From positions 1 to 33,824 of the IMG/VR virus record IMGVR_UViG_3300002835_000629: DNA of 33,824 bases; one strand, 5' to 3'. The notes beneath the pieces were generated by a model. That model saw only the letters and a program-made list of their open reading frames with translations, made no database searches and was not told the origin of the DNA. Made by a program: the position numbers and the translations under genes. How positions within the stretch are numbered: position 1 is the stretch's first letter; the number at the start of each line of letters is the position of its first letter. Shown here in pieces: positions 8,621 through 17,829 of the stretch. The stretch comes from a virus.

Positions 8621-10243
8621 TTATGTAGATGTTTTCTTTATTTTACCAACTATATTAATTTTATCAGTAATAGAATAATACATATCAGTAGATTGAAATT
8701 CTACTGGCGAAGAAAAGGTTATTTTTTCTTGATATTTTCTAGAAAGGTAAGATAAAACTTTAGGTATATCCGACGATTTTAAATCTGTATATACCAAAAC
8801 TTCATATATTTTATTGGAATAATAGCACCTTGCAACTCCATTTATATATTTTATAGGAGATCCTAAAATTATTTTAATTGTTTTGTCTTGCAACATATTA
8901 AGAATATCTTGATTTAATTGATTATTGGAAATAAAAGAAGATATTTCTGATCCGCAACTATAAGTGGTAGACGCTTGGCTAGTATTAGATTCATTTCTAG
9001 AAATCGTTTTTTCTATTCCATGATAAAAAATACCAAACTTTGTTTTATTTTTAATTTCATTTTTTACAACATCTGTACCATACTGATCTTGCATATAACT
9101 TCTACTACCTATTCTATTATACGAAACATCGATAGGTAAAGATGCAAACTGCTCTGATAAAAACTTTCCTTCTGTACTGAAACCTACATTATTTAAAGTT
9201 TCTTTTTGATCAATAGTTATTTTTTTACCTATATTAAATTTAGTTCCGAATGAAGGATTTGAAAAAACAGTATTATAATCTGTAAAACTTGACAAAGACT
9301 GTTCTGTTGTAATAGATAATTTATTCGAACCATCTAATTCAACATCTTGAATTGTTGCGCTTGATCCGACTGGAAAAACAATCAAACTATTTTTTGCAGA
9401 AGAAGGTGTATTTATTTCTTTTGTTATAGATAATGTATAAATATTTGAAGGATCTTTTTGAGTTATTGTAGCATTGATGCCAAAATAATTATTTGGATGA
9501 GATATGTTAATTTTATCTCCAACTTGAAACTCATTATGGTAAAAACCTCCTGTTATTTGTGTAGATAAATCATCTTTTTGATAAGATATTTGCCCAGTGT
9601 TGTATGAGGCATAACCATCTGCTAAATCTGTTTGAGCTACATAAAAAATATAAATACTAGAATTAATATCTGCAAAATTAATCGATTTTTCTAAATAAAA
9701 ACCGTCAGCCACAGAGGCTGAATTTCTCAATTCAAGATAATATTTATTTAAATTTAACTCTGAATCTAATTGTGGAGTTAAAGAAGCTGAAGAAACAAAT
9801 GTAAAATTTCCAACATTATTGCCATCATTTAAGATAGTGGAACTACTAACGCCTCCAGTAAAAACATCAGAAAATTGTAAAAGTAGAGATCTATTATAAA
9901 TATCTAAATCTCCATAAGGATTGTACTGTCCAATAGTAAAATTACACTGATTAGAAACGTCAGTTTTGAAATCTATAGCATATCCACAATCGTTTTCATT
10001 TTTTATTTCAGTTGTAGTATGATTTGTTATGCTTGCCGACGCTAAAGATAGCTCTGAGCTATTTATGTTGGCTTTAGCTAATACAACTTTAGGTTTATAA
10101 CTTTTTTCTCCAAAAGATCCCCCCTGACCACCTTGCAATATTATCAAAGAAGACAATTCAGGTTTCTCCTCTTGTTCTTTTTTAGTTATTTCTGAAAGAA
10201 TTTCTTTTTCTACCACTAAATTTTGAGTTTGTATAAAAGGCAT
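8621..10243 (-). CDS. Tail structural protein with possible concanavalin-A-like lectin fold
   Basis: This 540-residue protein has no family that I recognise over its whole length. It is rich in Ser, Asn and beta-prone segments. Near the N terminus is a glycine-rich ILQGGQGGSFGE. A segment with IYIFYVAQTDLADGY and the C-terminal block IYEVLVYTDLKSSDIPKVL followed by SYLSRKYQEK (about residues 473-507) resemble strands and the closing helix of LamG/concanavalin-A-like domains, where 'E(V/I)xVY...L...E...V..YL..KY' recurs. A glycan-binding tail decoration is therefore plausible. It lies between the gpM-like gene (2 bp gap) and the L homologue (1 bp gap), so it is very likely part of the distal tail. 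The function assignment is inference. Confidence 0.6.
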   Translation of the reverse strand: MPFIQTQNLVVEKEILSEITKKEQEEKPELSSLIILQGGQGGSFGEKSYKPKVVLAKANINSSELSLASASITNHTTTEIKNENDCGYAIDFKTDVSNQCNFTIGQYNPYGDLDIYNRSLLLQFSDVFTGGVSSSTILNDGNNVGNFTFVSSASLTPQLDSELNLNKYYLELRNSASVADGFYLEKSINFADINSSIYIFYVAQTDLADGYASYNTGQISYQKDDLSTQITGGFYHNEFQVGDKINISHPNNYFGINATITQKDPSNIYTLSITKEINTPSSAKNSLIVFPVGSSATIQDVELDGSNKLSITTEQSLSSFTDYNTVFSNPSFGTKFNIGKKITIDQKETLNNVGFSTEGKFLSEQFASLPIDVSYNRIGSRSYMQDQYGTDVVKNEIKNKTKFGIFYHGIEKTISRNESNTSQASTTYSCGSEISSFISNNQLNQDILNMLQDKTIKIILGSPIKYINGVARCYYSNKIYEVLVYTDLKSSDIPKVLSYLSRKYQEKITFSSPVEFQSTDMYYSITDKINIVGKIKKTST

Positions 10244-10245
10244 AA

Positions 10246-13086
10246 TTAAGAAGATTTTAAAGGATATACAGAACCTTGAACTTTAAAAAGATTAGCCAAT
10301 ACATAAGGAACAGAAGGCTTATTTACTTCTGCGTCTTGTGTATATTCTAGATTAGCAGTATAATATCCAGAACCAAAAGCTGTTGCTGGACTTCCATAAA
10401 CTAATCCAGATGGAATAACCGCTGGATCAAAGAAATCATAAAAAATAGAAGCCCCAACCGTAGAAGTATAACTTTTATTGATTATTTGTTGAGCGCTAAG
10501 ATTAAAATTTTCAAATAAATTATTTATATCTTGTGTATTGTATTTGGTATTTGTTGGAATATCAAATATTCCAGACGCTGACAATGAAGATTGTCTAAAA
10601 ACTTCTTTTAGTGTTGAAAATTTATTATTTGTTACATTAAGAACGTCTCTTATTCCAATATTATCACCCGCTCCTCCTCCAGCTATAATATAAGAACTTT
10701 TATCCAAATAAAGATTTAAATCGCCACTACAATTTACATACAAGGCATTTTTTCCTGTTTTTACTGGATCGGAATCTGTCGATAACTTACTTGTGCTTCC
10801 ACCTTTAGCATAGATATTTGAGTTATTAAATAAATTAATAGTTAAACCACTATTTAAACTAGAATAATTTCCTGTTATTATGCAGCAGCCTGTATTGTAT
10901 ACATCATAATTATCAGATATACTATCGGCACCGATAAACACATTATCTAAGTTTAAAACTATTCCTGAATAAAAATCAAACCTATCTGCATATGTAAAGT
11001 TTTTCTTAATGTAATCATAAACATCTAAATAATCAAACTTTTGAGATTTAATTGTCCTGCTTTCAATCTTCTTTGTTAATCTTAAATTTGGTGGCGTAGA
11101 TCCAATTTGATTTAAAACACCTGTCGTTAATCCACTGAATACTGCCTCATAACCTTTAACCGGATCTGAAGAAGGCCAAGAATTTATTTCACTAACTCCA
11201 CTTGCAAAAACGGCTTGACCAGTGGTATTAGTATATGTATCATTCATGCCACTTATTGTGACATAATAATCTGTATTAAAACTTAAATCTGTAAAAAGCA
11301 TTTCATATGTAGTAATTCCTGGAGTTCCAACGTCATATAAATAGTTTGAAGTATTTAATGGAATCGCTACGTTTTTTCCTGTTACAGACAAAAGAGGAGA
11401 AAATCCACTATTCATTGATATTCTTCCAGAAAATCCTGTAAAGAAATATCCAGATTCAGGAAGTGTCCAACGAGTTAAAAGAGCTAATTTATTTTCATAT
11501 AAAACAGGCGAAGCTACGCAGTTTTGAACTCCAGATAAGAAGTTATAAGGAGCCGCCGATCCAGCACTTACTTTTGATCCTGTATAATATATTTGAAAAT
11601 CATTTCCAACTGTTCCAAAATTATCTTGGGATTGCCCCACATTAAAATATCCATATATTTGATCTGGACCTGTTCTATTTTGTGGGTGTTGAAATATTAT
11701 ATTAAAATACCCCGTACTACCCGCTCTTACATCAATCGTCGCACTTTCTGAAGAATCGTGATAAAAGAAATTTGTTGTTGGAGTAGATTGTTCTACTTTA
11801 TTTAAAATAGAATATGAAGCTGGATATCTTAATCCACTATTTATAATACCATATTCTCTACTTGTTTGAAACCCTGCTGGTAAAAAACCAAAGTCAAAAC
11901 CAGTTGGAGTTAAATAAGTTTTAAAATCGAATACTCTGTCAAAAGAAAATTTAGACTCAATGAATCTTGCGGTTATAGAATTATTGTCTAAGAAATTATA
12001 AGTATGACTCCATTCTGGACAATAAAAAGATCTTGTTCCAGTAAAGAATGTGTACATGTCATAATCAAAAAGATCAATTCCATTATGGTTTTCCAAGAAA
12101 TGTAAAATTGCTTTCGCTTGTTTATCTGATCTGTTATTAAAAGTTAAAGAAAAATCAAAAGAATTTGAGTTAATACCGTCGTTCTGATATAAATAAAAAT
12201 TTCCTAAATCGTTTTTATAACTATTAGAATTAAATTGAAGCTGCTGTGCATTGTCTGGCTGAAAATAAAATTTTTGAGTCCAAAACGAATTGCTAGTTGC
12301 TGGACTTATTCCTACAACAGGTTCATCTCCAGCGTCTCCGCTAAAATAATAAAATCCATTTTTTGATCCTGCATTATTCAAGAAAACATAATCATCTTTA
12401 GAATATGGTTTATTATTGTCAAAATCACATGCTCCGTATGGTATTAATTTTTCTTTCCATTCTGTTATTGAAACAAATGGAGATTCCAAGCTTAGAGTGA
12501 CAGAATTTAAATCAACCATTTCAAAATTATTATCTATAGTTTTAAGATAATAAGGTCTTACTTTTGAATGCGGAGGAAACAAAGCAGTCTCAATCGGCAA
12601 CAATCCTTGACCGCTAGACTGGGCAGGTTTTACAAATGATTGTTGATAAAAATGATTTAAAGCTTTTGCTTCAGTATCTGTTATATTACTAAATTGTAAT
12701 TTCGCGTCTACTTGAACCACGTTCTCACTTTTACCAATGATTACAGTATAATCATCTTGAAATTTATTTTCATAAAAATTAGCTTTAAAATTTACGCTTG
12801 ATCCATAAGTAGGAACAAAGAAAAATTTATTTGTCCAATAATAACCACTATTGTTTCCATCTGGACGATTAAAGAAAAAGTTTTCTCCAGAAGGTAAATT
12901 AGTTTTACAATAAAAATATCCAGTAGTAAATGGCGCAGCGACTACTCTTGAGTTTCCCTTGTCATCTATGTATGTGCCGGGATTTATTCCAGTATAATAT
13001 ACAACATCAAATTCATTAAAAGTCACTCCCGTTTCGTAAAACGGAATGTTTGGCATCAATATTCTATAATCGTTAATCGCTTTCAT
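10246..13086 (-). CDS. Multidomain tail protein with two gpM-like/CBM-like modules
   Basis: The 946-residue protein starts with two repeated modules about 182 residues apart. Each has a CBM5/12-like segment (GYFYCKTN...YYWTNKFFF at about 22-95; KPYSKDDYVFL...SFWTQKFYF at about 218-276). Each then has a block resembling the lambda minor tail protein M family (LQFSNITDTEAKALNHF near 128-145; LTFNNRSDKQAKAILHF near 310-327). Residues about 440-520 look like an immunoglobulin-type domain and 520-640 a fibronectin III-type domain. The C-terminal 250 residues resemble fibre beta-structure, including a glycine-rich IIAGGGAGDN. The start overlaps the upstream gene as ATGA. Lambda M lies between tape measure and L, as here. 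The M assignment is moderate; the module repeat is clear. Confidence 0.65.
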   Translation of the reverse strand: MKAINDYRILMPNIPFYETGVTFNEFDVVYYTGINPGTYIDDKGNSRVVAAPFTTGYFYCKTNLPSGENFFFNRPDGNNSGYYWTNKFFFVPTYGSSVNFKANFYENKFQDDYTVIIGKSENVVQVDAKLQFSNITDTEAKALNHFYQQSFVKPAQSSGQGLLPIETALFPPHSKVRPYYLKTIDNNFEMVDLNSVTLSLESPFVSITEWKEKLIPYGACDFDNNKPYSKDDYVFLNNAGSKNGFYYFSGDAGDEPVVGISPATSNSFWTQKFYFQPDNAQQLQFNSNSYKNDLGNFYLYQNDGINSNSFDFSLTFNNRSDKQAKAILHFLENHNGIDLFDYDMYTFFTGTRSFYCPEWSHTYNFLDNNSITARFIESKFSFDRVFDFKTYLTPTGFDFGFLPAGFQTSREYGIINSGLRYPASYSILNKVEQSTPTTNFFYHDSSESATIDVRAGSTGYFNIIFQHPQNRTGPDQIYGYFNVGQSQDNFGTVGNDFQIYYTGSKVSAGSAAPYNFLSGVQNCVASPVLYENKLALLTRWTLPESGYFFTGFSGRISMNSGFSPLLSVTGKNVAIPLNTSNYLYDVGTPGITTYEMLFTDLSFNTDYYVTISGMNDTYTNTTGQAVFASGVSEINSWPSSDPVKGYEAVFSGLTTGVLNQIGSTPPNLRLTKKIESRTIKSQKFDYLDVYDYIKKNFTYADRFDFYSGIVLNLDNVFIGADSISDNYDVYNTGCCIITGNYSSLNSGLTINLFNNSNIYAKGGSTSKLSTDSDPVKTGKNALYVNCSGDLNLYLDKSSYIIAGGGAGDNIGIRDVLNVTNNKFSTLKEVFRQSSLSASGIFDIPTNTKYNTQDINNLFENFNLSAQQIINKSYTSTVGASIFYDFFDPAVIPSGLVYGSPATAFGSGYYTANLEYTQDAEVNKPSVPYVLANLFKVQGSVYPLKSS

Positions 13087-14714
13087 GGTGTAAAAACATC
13101 ATAAACTTTTGAACCATTGGCAATAAATGGGAAATTTATTAAATAAATATTTTCGCTATCAGGTATAAACTCATCATTATTACGAGCGTAATTCATACGC
13201 GCAAGCAAATATTTCCATGTGCAATACGCTTTTAGACTATAACATGTTTTTGTATAAGATGGCGATATAATTTCTATACTTGGACTTTCAAATAAAGAAC
13301 ATTGAAAATCGCCATTCACTTCTGTATGTATATAATTAGTCCCTCTCGCTTGAAAGGCTAATTTATTTAGAACAGTAGGATCGTCTTCATATGAACATTC
13401 GTCTGAATTTGCAAAATTCGGAAATGGCAAAGGATCTAAAGCACTAGCATCTAAAACATTTTGATTTACTCCCACAGAACACATAAAAAGGATTGGAACT
13501 GTCAGATTATTTGCGATTTTATTGGCCGCAAGGGAGACATCATTATATTCTACTGTTTGTTGTAGATTTTTAGATTGTATTATATATTGTTTTCCATCTA
13601 TTATTGAATTGTAATCAGCTGCTATTTTTATTTGAGATATTATATGTTTTTTATTTGAACAAGCATTTGGCAAATCATATGGTGTAACATATATATTAAA
13701 CCAAATTAAATCAGGAGCCAATTCAGGAGCAGGAGGAATAATTGGTTGAACAAGCTCAGGTGGAGGCGGCATTGGTGGCTTTGGATTTGTTTGGCCTACT
13801 GGAGGAGTAGGAATACTTATATTTATAATAGGTTTTGAAACTTCAACAATTGCTGGATCATTAGTTCCAAAAGGTATATTAATTATATTTCTCTTTTTAC
13901 TTATGTTTTGGATCATCTTTATAGATCCAACTCCATAACTAGAATCAGAGATCGCATAATTTTGGTCCACAATTATTCCTGTCAAACTCATATTAGTATA
14001 AACTGAAGGATTTTGCGCGTCTTTTAAAACAGCATTAAATACCGCATCGTTTCCATGAATATCTAAAACTCCATCAATATTATTTGCAGTCACACCAAAC
14101 TGAGCGTTAACCTGCCTCAAAGCTACTCTTAAAGGTATACTTTGTTTTACTCTTAAAAGAGGCTGTCTTTCTACGGTAAAAGAATAATTAAAATTGCTTA
14201 CAATAAAATCATCATAATTATCAGGATAAGAAGATCTATTATTAGTTATTATATAACTTGATAGACCATTTAATGTCGCCAACTTATTTTTAACTTTTGT
14301 TGATCCATCAGCAGGACTAAATAAATTATGAACATCATTTAAATTTGTATCCAAAGCCTTGATTCCGTGATAAAAATCAAAACTTGTACTAACTGCAATT
14401 GGCTGATAAGGTTCTACACTAAAACTTAAATCAGTCAAAAATGCACTTGGAATATTAAAATTATTAAAAGAAACCGAAATAGGAACATCAGATTGATTCT
14501 CAAGTTTTAGAAAGTCTGGCAACGCTCCTGTCAAATAAAACTCTGTAGAAAACTTTCCTTGAATAGGCCCATTTGGGGCGTAATCAATAAGATTGCCATT
14601 AATATCAAAAACAGGAACAGTATTAGCCTGAAGACCAAACGATGCTGAATTAGAAGGGAAAATAGAATCGTTTAATCTTATCGCTGTCGTTTCAAATGTT
14701 AAAAATTTAGCCAT
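13083..14714 (-). CDS. Tail-tube-like protein with proline hinge and C-terminal Cys domain
   Basis: The 543-residue protein has three parts. Residues 1 to about 290 are beta-rich and contain AFLTDLSFSVEPYQPIAVST (about 92-111) and SFTVERQPLLRVKQSIPLRV (about 176-195), which parallel segments of the major tail tube protein and of the 368-residue protein upstream. Residues about 300-340 form a proline-rich hinge (PTPPVGQTNPKPPMPPPPEL). The C-terminal 200 residues hold several cysteines and are not recognised. The ATG overlaps the stop of the upstream gene by one base (TAATG) and its own stop overlaps the next gene as ATGA. It may be a distal tail (Dit-like) or tip adaptor protein. The tube relationship is inferred by eye only. 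Confidence 0.55.
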   Translation of the reverse strand: MAKFLTFETTAIRLNDSIFPSNSASFGLQANTVPVFDINGNLIDYAPNGPIQGKFSTEFYLTGALPDFLKLENQSDVPISVSFNNFNIPSAFLTDLSFSVEPYQPIAVSTSFDFYHGIKALDTNLNDVHNLFSPADGSTKVKNKLATLNGLSSYIITNNRSSYPDNYDDFIVSNFNYSFTVERQPLLRVKQSIPLRVALRQVNAQFGVTANNIDGVLDIHGNDAVFNAVLKDAQNPSVYTNMSLTGIIVDQNYAISDSSYGVGSIKMIQNISKKRNIINIPFGTNDPAIVEVSKPIINISIPTPPVGQTNPKPPMPPPPELVQPIIPPAPELAPDLIWFNIYVTPYDLPNACSNKKHIISQIKIAADYNSIIDGKQYIIQSKNLQQTVEYNDVSLAANKIANNLTVPILFMCSVGVNQNVLDASALDPLPFPNFANSDECSYEDDPTVLNKLAFQARGTNYIHTEVNGDFQCSLFESPSIEIISPSYTKTCYSLKAYCTWKYLLARMNYARNNDEFIPDSENIYLINFPFIANGSKVYDVFTP

Positions 14715-16687
14715 TACTGTGAAATGTAAGAACCAGCACTTGAATCGGTATCTGAAACGTAAAAATATTCTGCCATTGTTGTTATGTTCATTGCTCCAGT
14801 CAAAGGAGTAAAGACCGTTCCGCCAGAACCATCATTTCTTAAAGCATAGGCTACCCAACTTCCATAATCGTAACGATTAAAAGCTAATTTGGTAACTGAG
14901 TTATTAAATTTATTTCCTACTGAAAAGTTATTTATTCTAGCTTTTAAATTTAAAAATCCTTGACCAGATATAACTCCAGAAACATAACAATGGTTTGATA
15001 GAGTTGGAGAATCGTAGTAATCATTAGAATAAGCATCCCAAACTTGAAAAAATCTTTTATTAACACTAGTAGAAATTCCACTAACAAATGTTGTTCCACC
15101 AACATTGTTTAGCGTCATTCCGCTAAAATTATTAAATACTAAATATCCAGTTCCATCAGATATTCCGCTATTTAATTGGCAAATAAAATCAACGCCAATT
15201 ATTCTCCCTGAAGCTGGAAAAAGAGCATGGTACGCTGCGCTTCCAGATTGGTTGAATCCATAATCTATATTATCTAAATTTAAATAAACTGCACCGCCCG
15301 TTAAATTCGATGCGCGATGAATATCAATAAACTTACCATAACAAAAATTATCATCACTAGTATATAATCCTTTGTTATTTATATCTCCTTGATCTGAAAT
15401 GGTGACTATGTTTCTTGAAGCGTCATAAACATTAGAAGCATTTCCAGTTTGAAAGAAGAATTGTCCTACTCTTGTTGTTGGACCAGAAGCTGGGCCAGAA
15501 GGACCAACTGTAGCTTTATCAAAATCGTATCCAATTATAAATGAGTTAAAATCACCTGATCCATAGGCAGTTGCAACATAATCAACTGGACCACTTGAAG
15601 TAGCATAATTACTTTGCATTCTTGAAAATGCAGATTGAGAATAACTTTGGTAACGAGATAAAAATGAAGAAGTTCCAGTAACATCTAATGGATATGTAGG
15701 ATCTATTCCTCCTAATCCTAATCTTCCGTTAGCCAAATCAAAAATTACAGGATCAGTGGTATCAACAGTCGCCGCTGTCTTGTTTCTTGCAAAATGTAAT
15801 TGCGAGACTGGCTGATTATACATTATTGAAGCCGTAAGATTTGGAAGTGTTCCTGTATTTCTAAAAAATAAATTAGGAACACCAGCATCTTCTATCAATA
15901 ATGTTTTATAAGGAGAACCGTCAACGACAACATTTGAAATCGTTAGTCTTGCGTCTGTGTTTCTATTTGTGTTTCCAACTCTTACTGTAGCATCATCTTT
16001 GTCTACGAATACAGCACCACTAAGACCAAAAAATGCTCCAGTAATTGTATTTGCTCCTGTATTATATCCTATATAAACATCAGAATCAAAATTAATTCCA
16101 CTAGTACTTAATGTAATATCTCCAGCGTTAGTATTATCATCGAAACTAAATCTTATGCCTGTTGCTACAGAAAACTGAATATTAACATCCGAATCTACTG
16201 TATCATAAGAATATAAAGACCCATCCGTAATTAAAATAGATCCATCATTTGAAATTAAAAGACTATTGTTTTGAATATTTGTGCTAAATACTCCGCTGAT
16301 AGAAAAATTATTGTATCCATCTTTTAAAAGATACCAAGAACCTGTTTCATCATAAAATCTAATTGCGCCACTTGCTCCAGTATGATTCTGAAGAGTGAAA
16401 ACATTATTAATTCCAGAAGCCCCACTAATATGAAACGCTGACAATGGAGAAAAAGATCCAGTTGGCGATATCGCAATATATCTATTACTATTAACTATTC
16501 GTATTACTGGCGTATCTTGAATTCCAAACAACATGTCATTTCCAGAAACAGGTTGTACAAAATTAAAGTTTTTTGACAAATCCTCAAAAGATACAACTTG
16601 AGAAGCTGCGCCCGAATAGCTCAAAAGAAACAAAGCGTTTTGAGGTATCGAAGATACTTGATCTAGATCTGGAATTGTTTCTGCCAT
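14714..16687 (-). CDS. Putative tail fibre/appendage protein
   Basis: The 657-residue protein begins with IPDLDQVSSIPQNALFLLSY and VVSFEDLSKNF, the layout common at the N terminus of phage tail fibres ('dLp..t.l...d.l.......t..V.f.dL'). The middle is repetitive and beta-rich. Near residues 318-336 is GRLGLGGIDPTYPLDVTGT, a form of the GIGTxxPxxxLDVxG motif that often comes before the tip of fibres. No C-terminal S74 autoprotease/chaperone domain is visible. The last 180 residues have a jelly-roll-like beta character. The start at 16687 follows a 32-bp spacer with the AGTGTAA element. Placing a fibre between two tube-like proteins upstream of M and L is unusual. A role as a tail-shaft or tip appendage is inference. 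Confidence 0.65.
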   Translation of the reverse strand: MAETIPDLDQVSSIPQNALFLLSYSGAASQVVSFEDLSKNFNFVQPVSGNDMLFGIQDTPVIRIVNSNRYIAISPTGSFSPLSAFHISGASGINNVFTLQNHTGASGAIRFYDETGSWYLLKDGYNNFSISGVFSTNIQNNSLLISNDGSILITDGSLYSYDTVDSDVNIQFSVATGIRFSFDDNTNAGDITLSTSGINFDSDVYIGYNTGANTITGAFFGLSGAVFVDKDDATVRVGNTNRNTDARLTISNVVVDGSPYKTLLIEDAGVPNLFFRNTGTLPNLTASIMYNQPVSQLHFARNKTAATVDTTDPVIFDLANGRLGLGGIDPTYPLDVTGTSSFLSRYQSYSQSAFSRMQSNYATSSGPVDYVATAYGSGDFNSFIIGYDFDKATVGPSGPASGPTTRVGQFFFQTGNASNVYDASRNIVTISDQGDINNKGLYTSDDNFCYGKFIDIHRASNLTGGAVYLNLDNIDYGFNQSGSAAYHALFPASGRIIGVDFICQLNSGISDGTGYLVFNNFSGMTLNNVGGTTFVSGISTSVNKRFFQVWDAYSNDYYDSPTLSNHCYVSGVISGQGFLNLKARINNFSVGNKFNNSVTKLAFNRYDYGSWVAYALRNDGSGGTVFTPLTGAMNITTMAEYFYVSDTDSSAGSYISQ

Positions 16688-16699
16688 ATATATATTAAT

Positions 16700-16709
16700 T
16701 TACACTCTA
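16700..16709 (-). promoter_or_regulatory. AGTGTAA element upstream of fibre-like gene
   Basis: On the minus strand TAGAGTGTAA ends 12 nt before ATG 16687, after a poly-A tract and followed by ATTAATATATAT. It is in a true 32-bp intergenic gap, one of the few gaps of that size in the operon. Confidence 0.4.
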
Positions 16710-16719
16710 TTTTTTTAAA

Positions 16720-17826
16720 TTACTTGTTTTGTTCTTCAAAAGCTTGTGCAGCAGATTGATAAATAATTTGATCATTTTTATATTGATTAAAAAAGATATC
16801 AGAGTTCTGAGAAGTTTTATTAACATATGTTATATAACTTAATTTTACATTGGTTACGTCATCAGCAGACGCTGAAACTTGTTCAGAAACTAGCTTGCTA
16901 GTATCTGGAGAATAAGAAAAACTAAATAATTTAATATAATTATAAGATTCTGAACTTTCTGGAATCGGTCCTACAAAATTACTATTAAAACCTGGCTTTC
17001 TATTAAATAACAAAGGAGTTCCATCGCCAGCCTCTAAAGGAGTTAATAATGGACCATTGAAAGTAAAAGTTTGTGTATAAATTGGTTGATCTTCGAAAAC
17101 TGTTCCAAAAACATCGATTGTAAATGGATCTGCAATACCAGTTACTAACATATCTGTCATTCTTTTTGTTTCGTAATCATCCACTTCAAGGGTGAAATCC
17201 ACCATAACTTCAATAGGATATTTTATAGAAACCTGAATTGGCTTTATAGAATTTACGCCATATATAACATCGTAATTTATATTACTAGAGAAAGAAAAAG
17301 ATTTAACTCTATTTGTACTACTGTTTCTGCAAGACAAAACAATGTTTGCAGGATATATTGGTATATCTTCTGCATCATTATAATCACCTGTTGCATTCAA
17401 TGTTCCATCTATTCCTACAAATTGAGGATTAGAAGAGTTTGATAAATACATTCCGCTTCCAATGTCTCCATAAACTTTTATACCAATATTAGTTTGCGGA
17501 ACGTCTCCATAAGATACATCATATGAATAAGAAGATAAATAACCATCTTCAAATCCAAATATCTTATCTCCATAATTTAAAGAGCCTCGCAACCTTTCCA
17601 CAACTCCTGTAAAAGGATTAAAGATATCAGCAAAAGCAATATTTCTACTTATAGAAAAATCAGCCTGTGGAACATCGGCGATAACAGTTTTAATCGCTCC
17701 TTGACCAAGCACATTTATTGGCATAACTGAATGAGTATACGATCCATCAACAGAAGTAACACCTTTTAGTTTTACTCCTTCCAAAAATACTTTTTGATTA
17801 TATTGTGCTTGAGCTTTATTTTTCAT
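16720..17826 (-). CDS. Tail-tube-like structural protein after tape measure
   Basis: This 368-residue protein starts 3 bp after the tape measure stop. It has no enzymatic motif. It resembles the major tail tube protein of this genome in two segments: DGYLSSYSYDVSYGDVPQTN (near residues 94-115; compare NGFVTNYQFTASVGEVPTAS at residue 181 of the tube protein) and SFSFSSNINYDVIYG followed by IKPIQVSIKYPIEV (about 175-205; compare SFGFSVPLARTTLSRLGALF at 303). The order and spacing of the two segments are the same as in the 543-residue protein downstream. I infer a tube-fold protein forming the distal end of the tail (Dit-like or tube-to-tip adaptor). Confidence 0.6.
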   Translation of the reverse strand: MKNKAQAQYNQKVFLEGVKLKGVTSVDGSYTHSVMPINVLGQGAIKTVIADVPQADFSISRNIAFADIFNPFTGVVERLRGSLNYGDKIFGFEDGYLSSYSYDVSYGDVPQTNIGIKVYGDIGSGMYLSNSSNPQFVGIDGTLNATGDYNDAEDIPIYPANIVLSCRNSSTNRVKSFSFSSNINYDVIYGVNSIKPIQVSIKYPIEVMVDFTLEVDDYETKRMTDMLVTGIADPFTIDVFGTVFEDQPIYTQTFTFNGPLLTPLEAGDGTPLLFNRKPGFNSNFVGPIPESSESYNYIKLFSFSYSPDTSKLVSEQVSASADDVTNVKLSYITYVNKTSQNSDIFFNQYKNDQIIYQSAAQAFEEQNK

Positions 17827-17829
17827 TTG

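Noticed and set aside
14714-16687. S74 intramolecular chaperone domain in the fibre-like protein
   Set aside because: The GLGGIDPxxxLDV motif is present, but no C-terminal Ser-Lys autoprotease block follows; the end is beta-rich and different.
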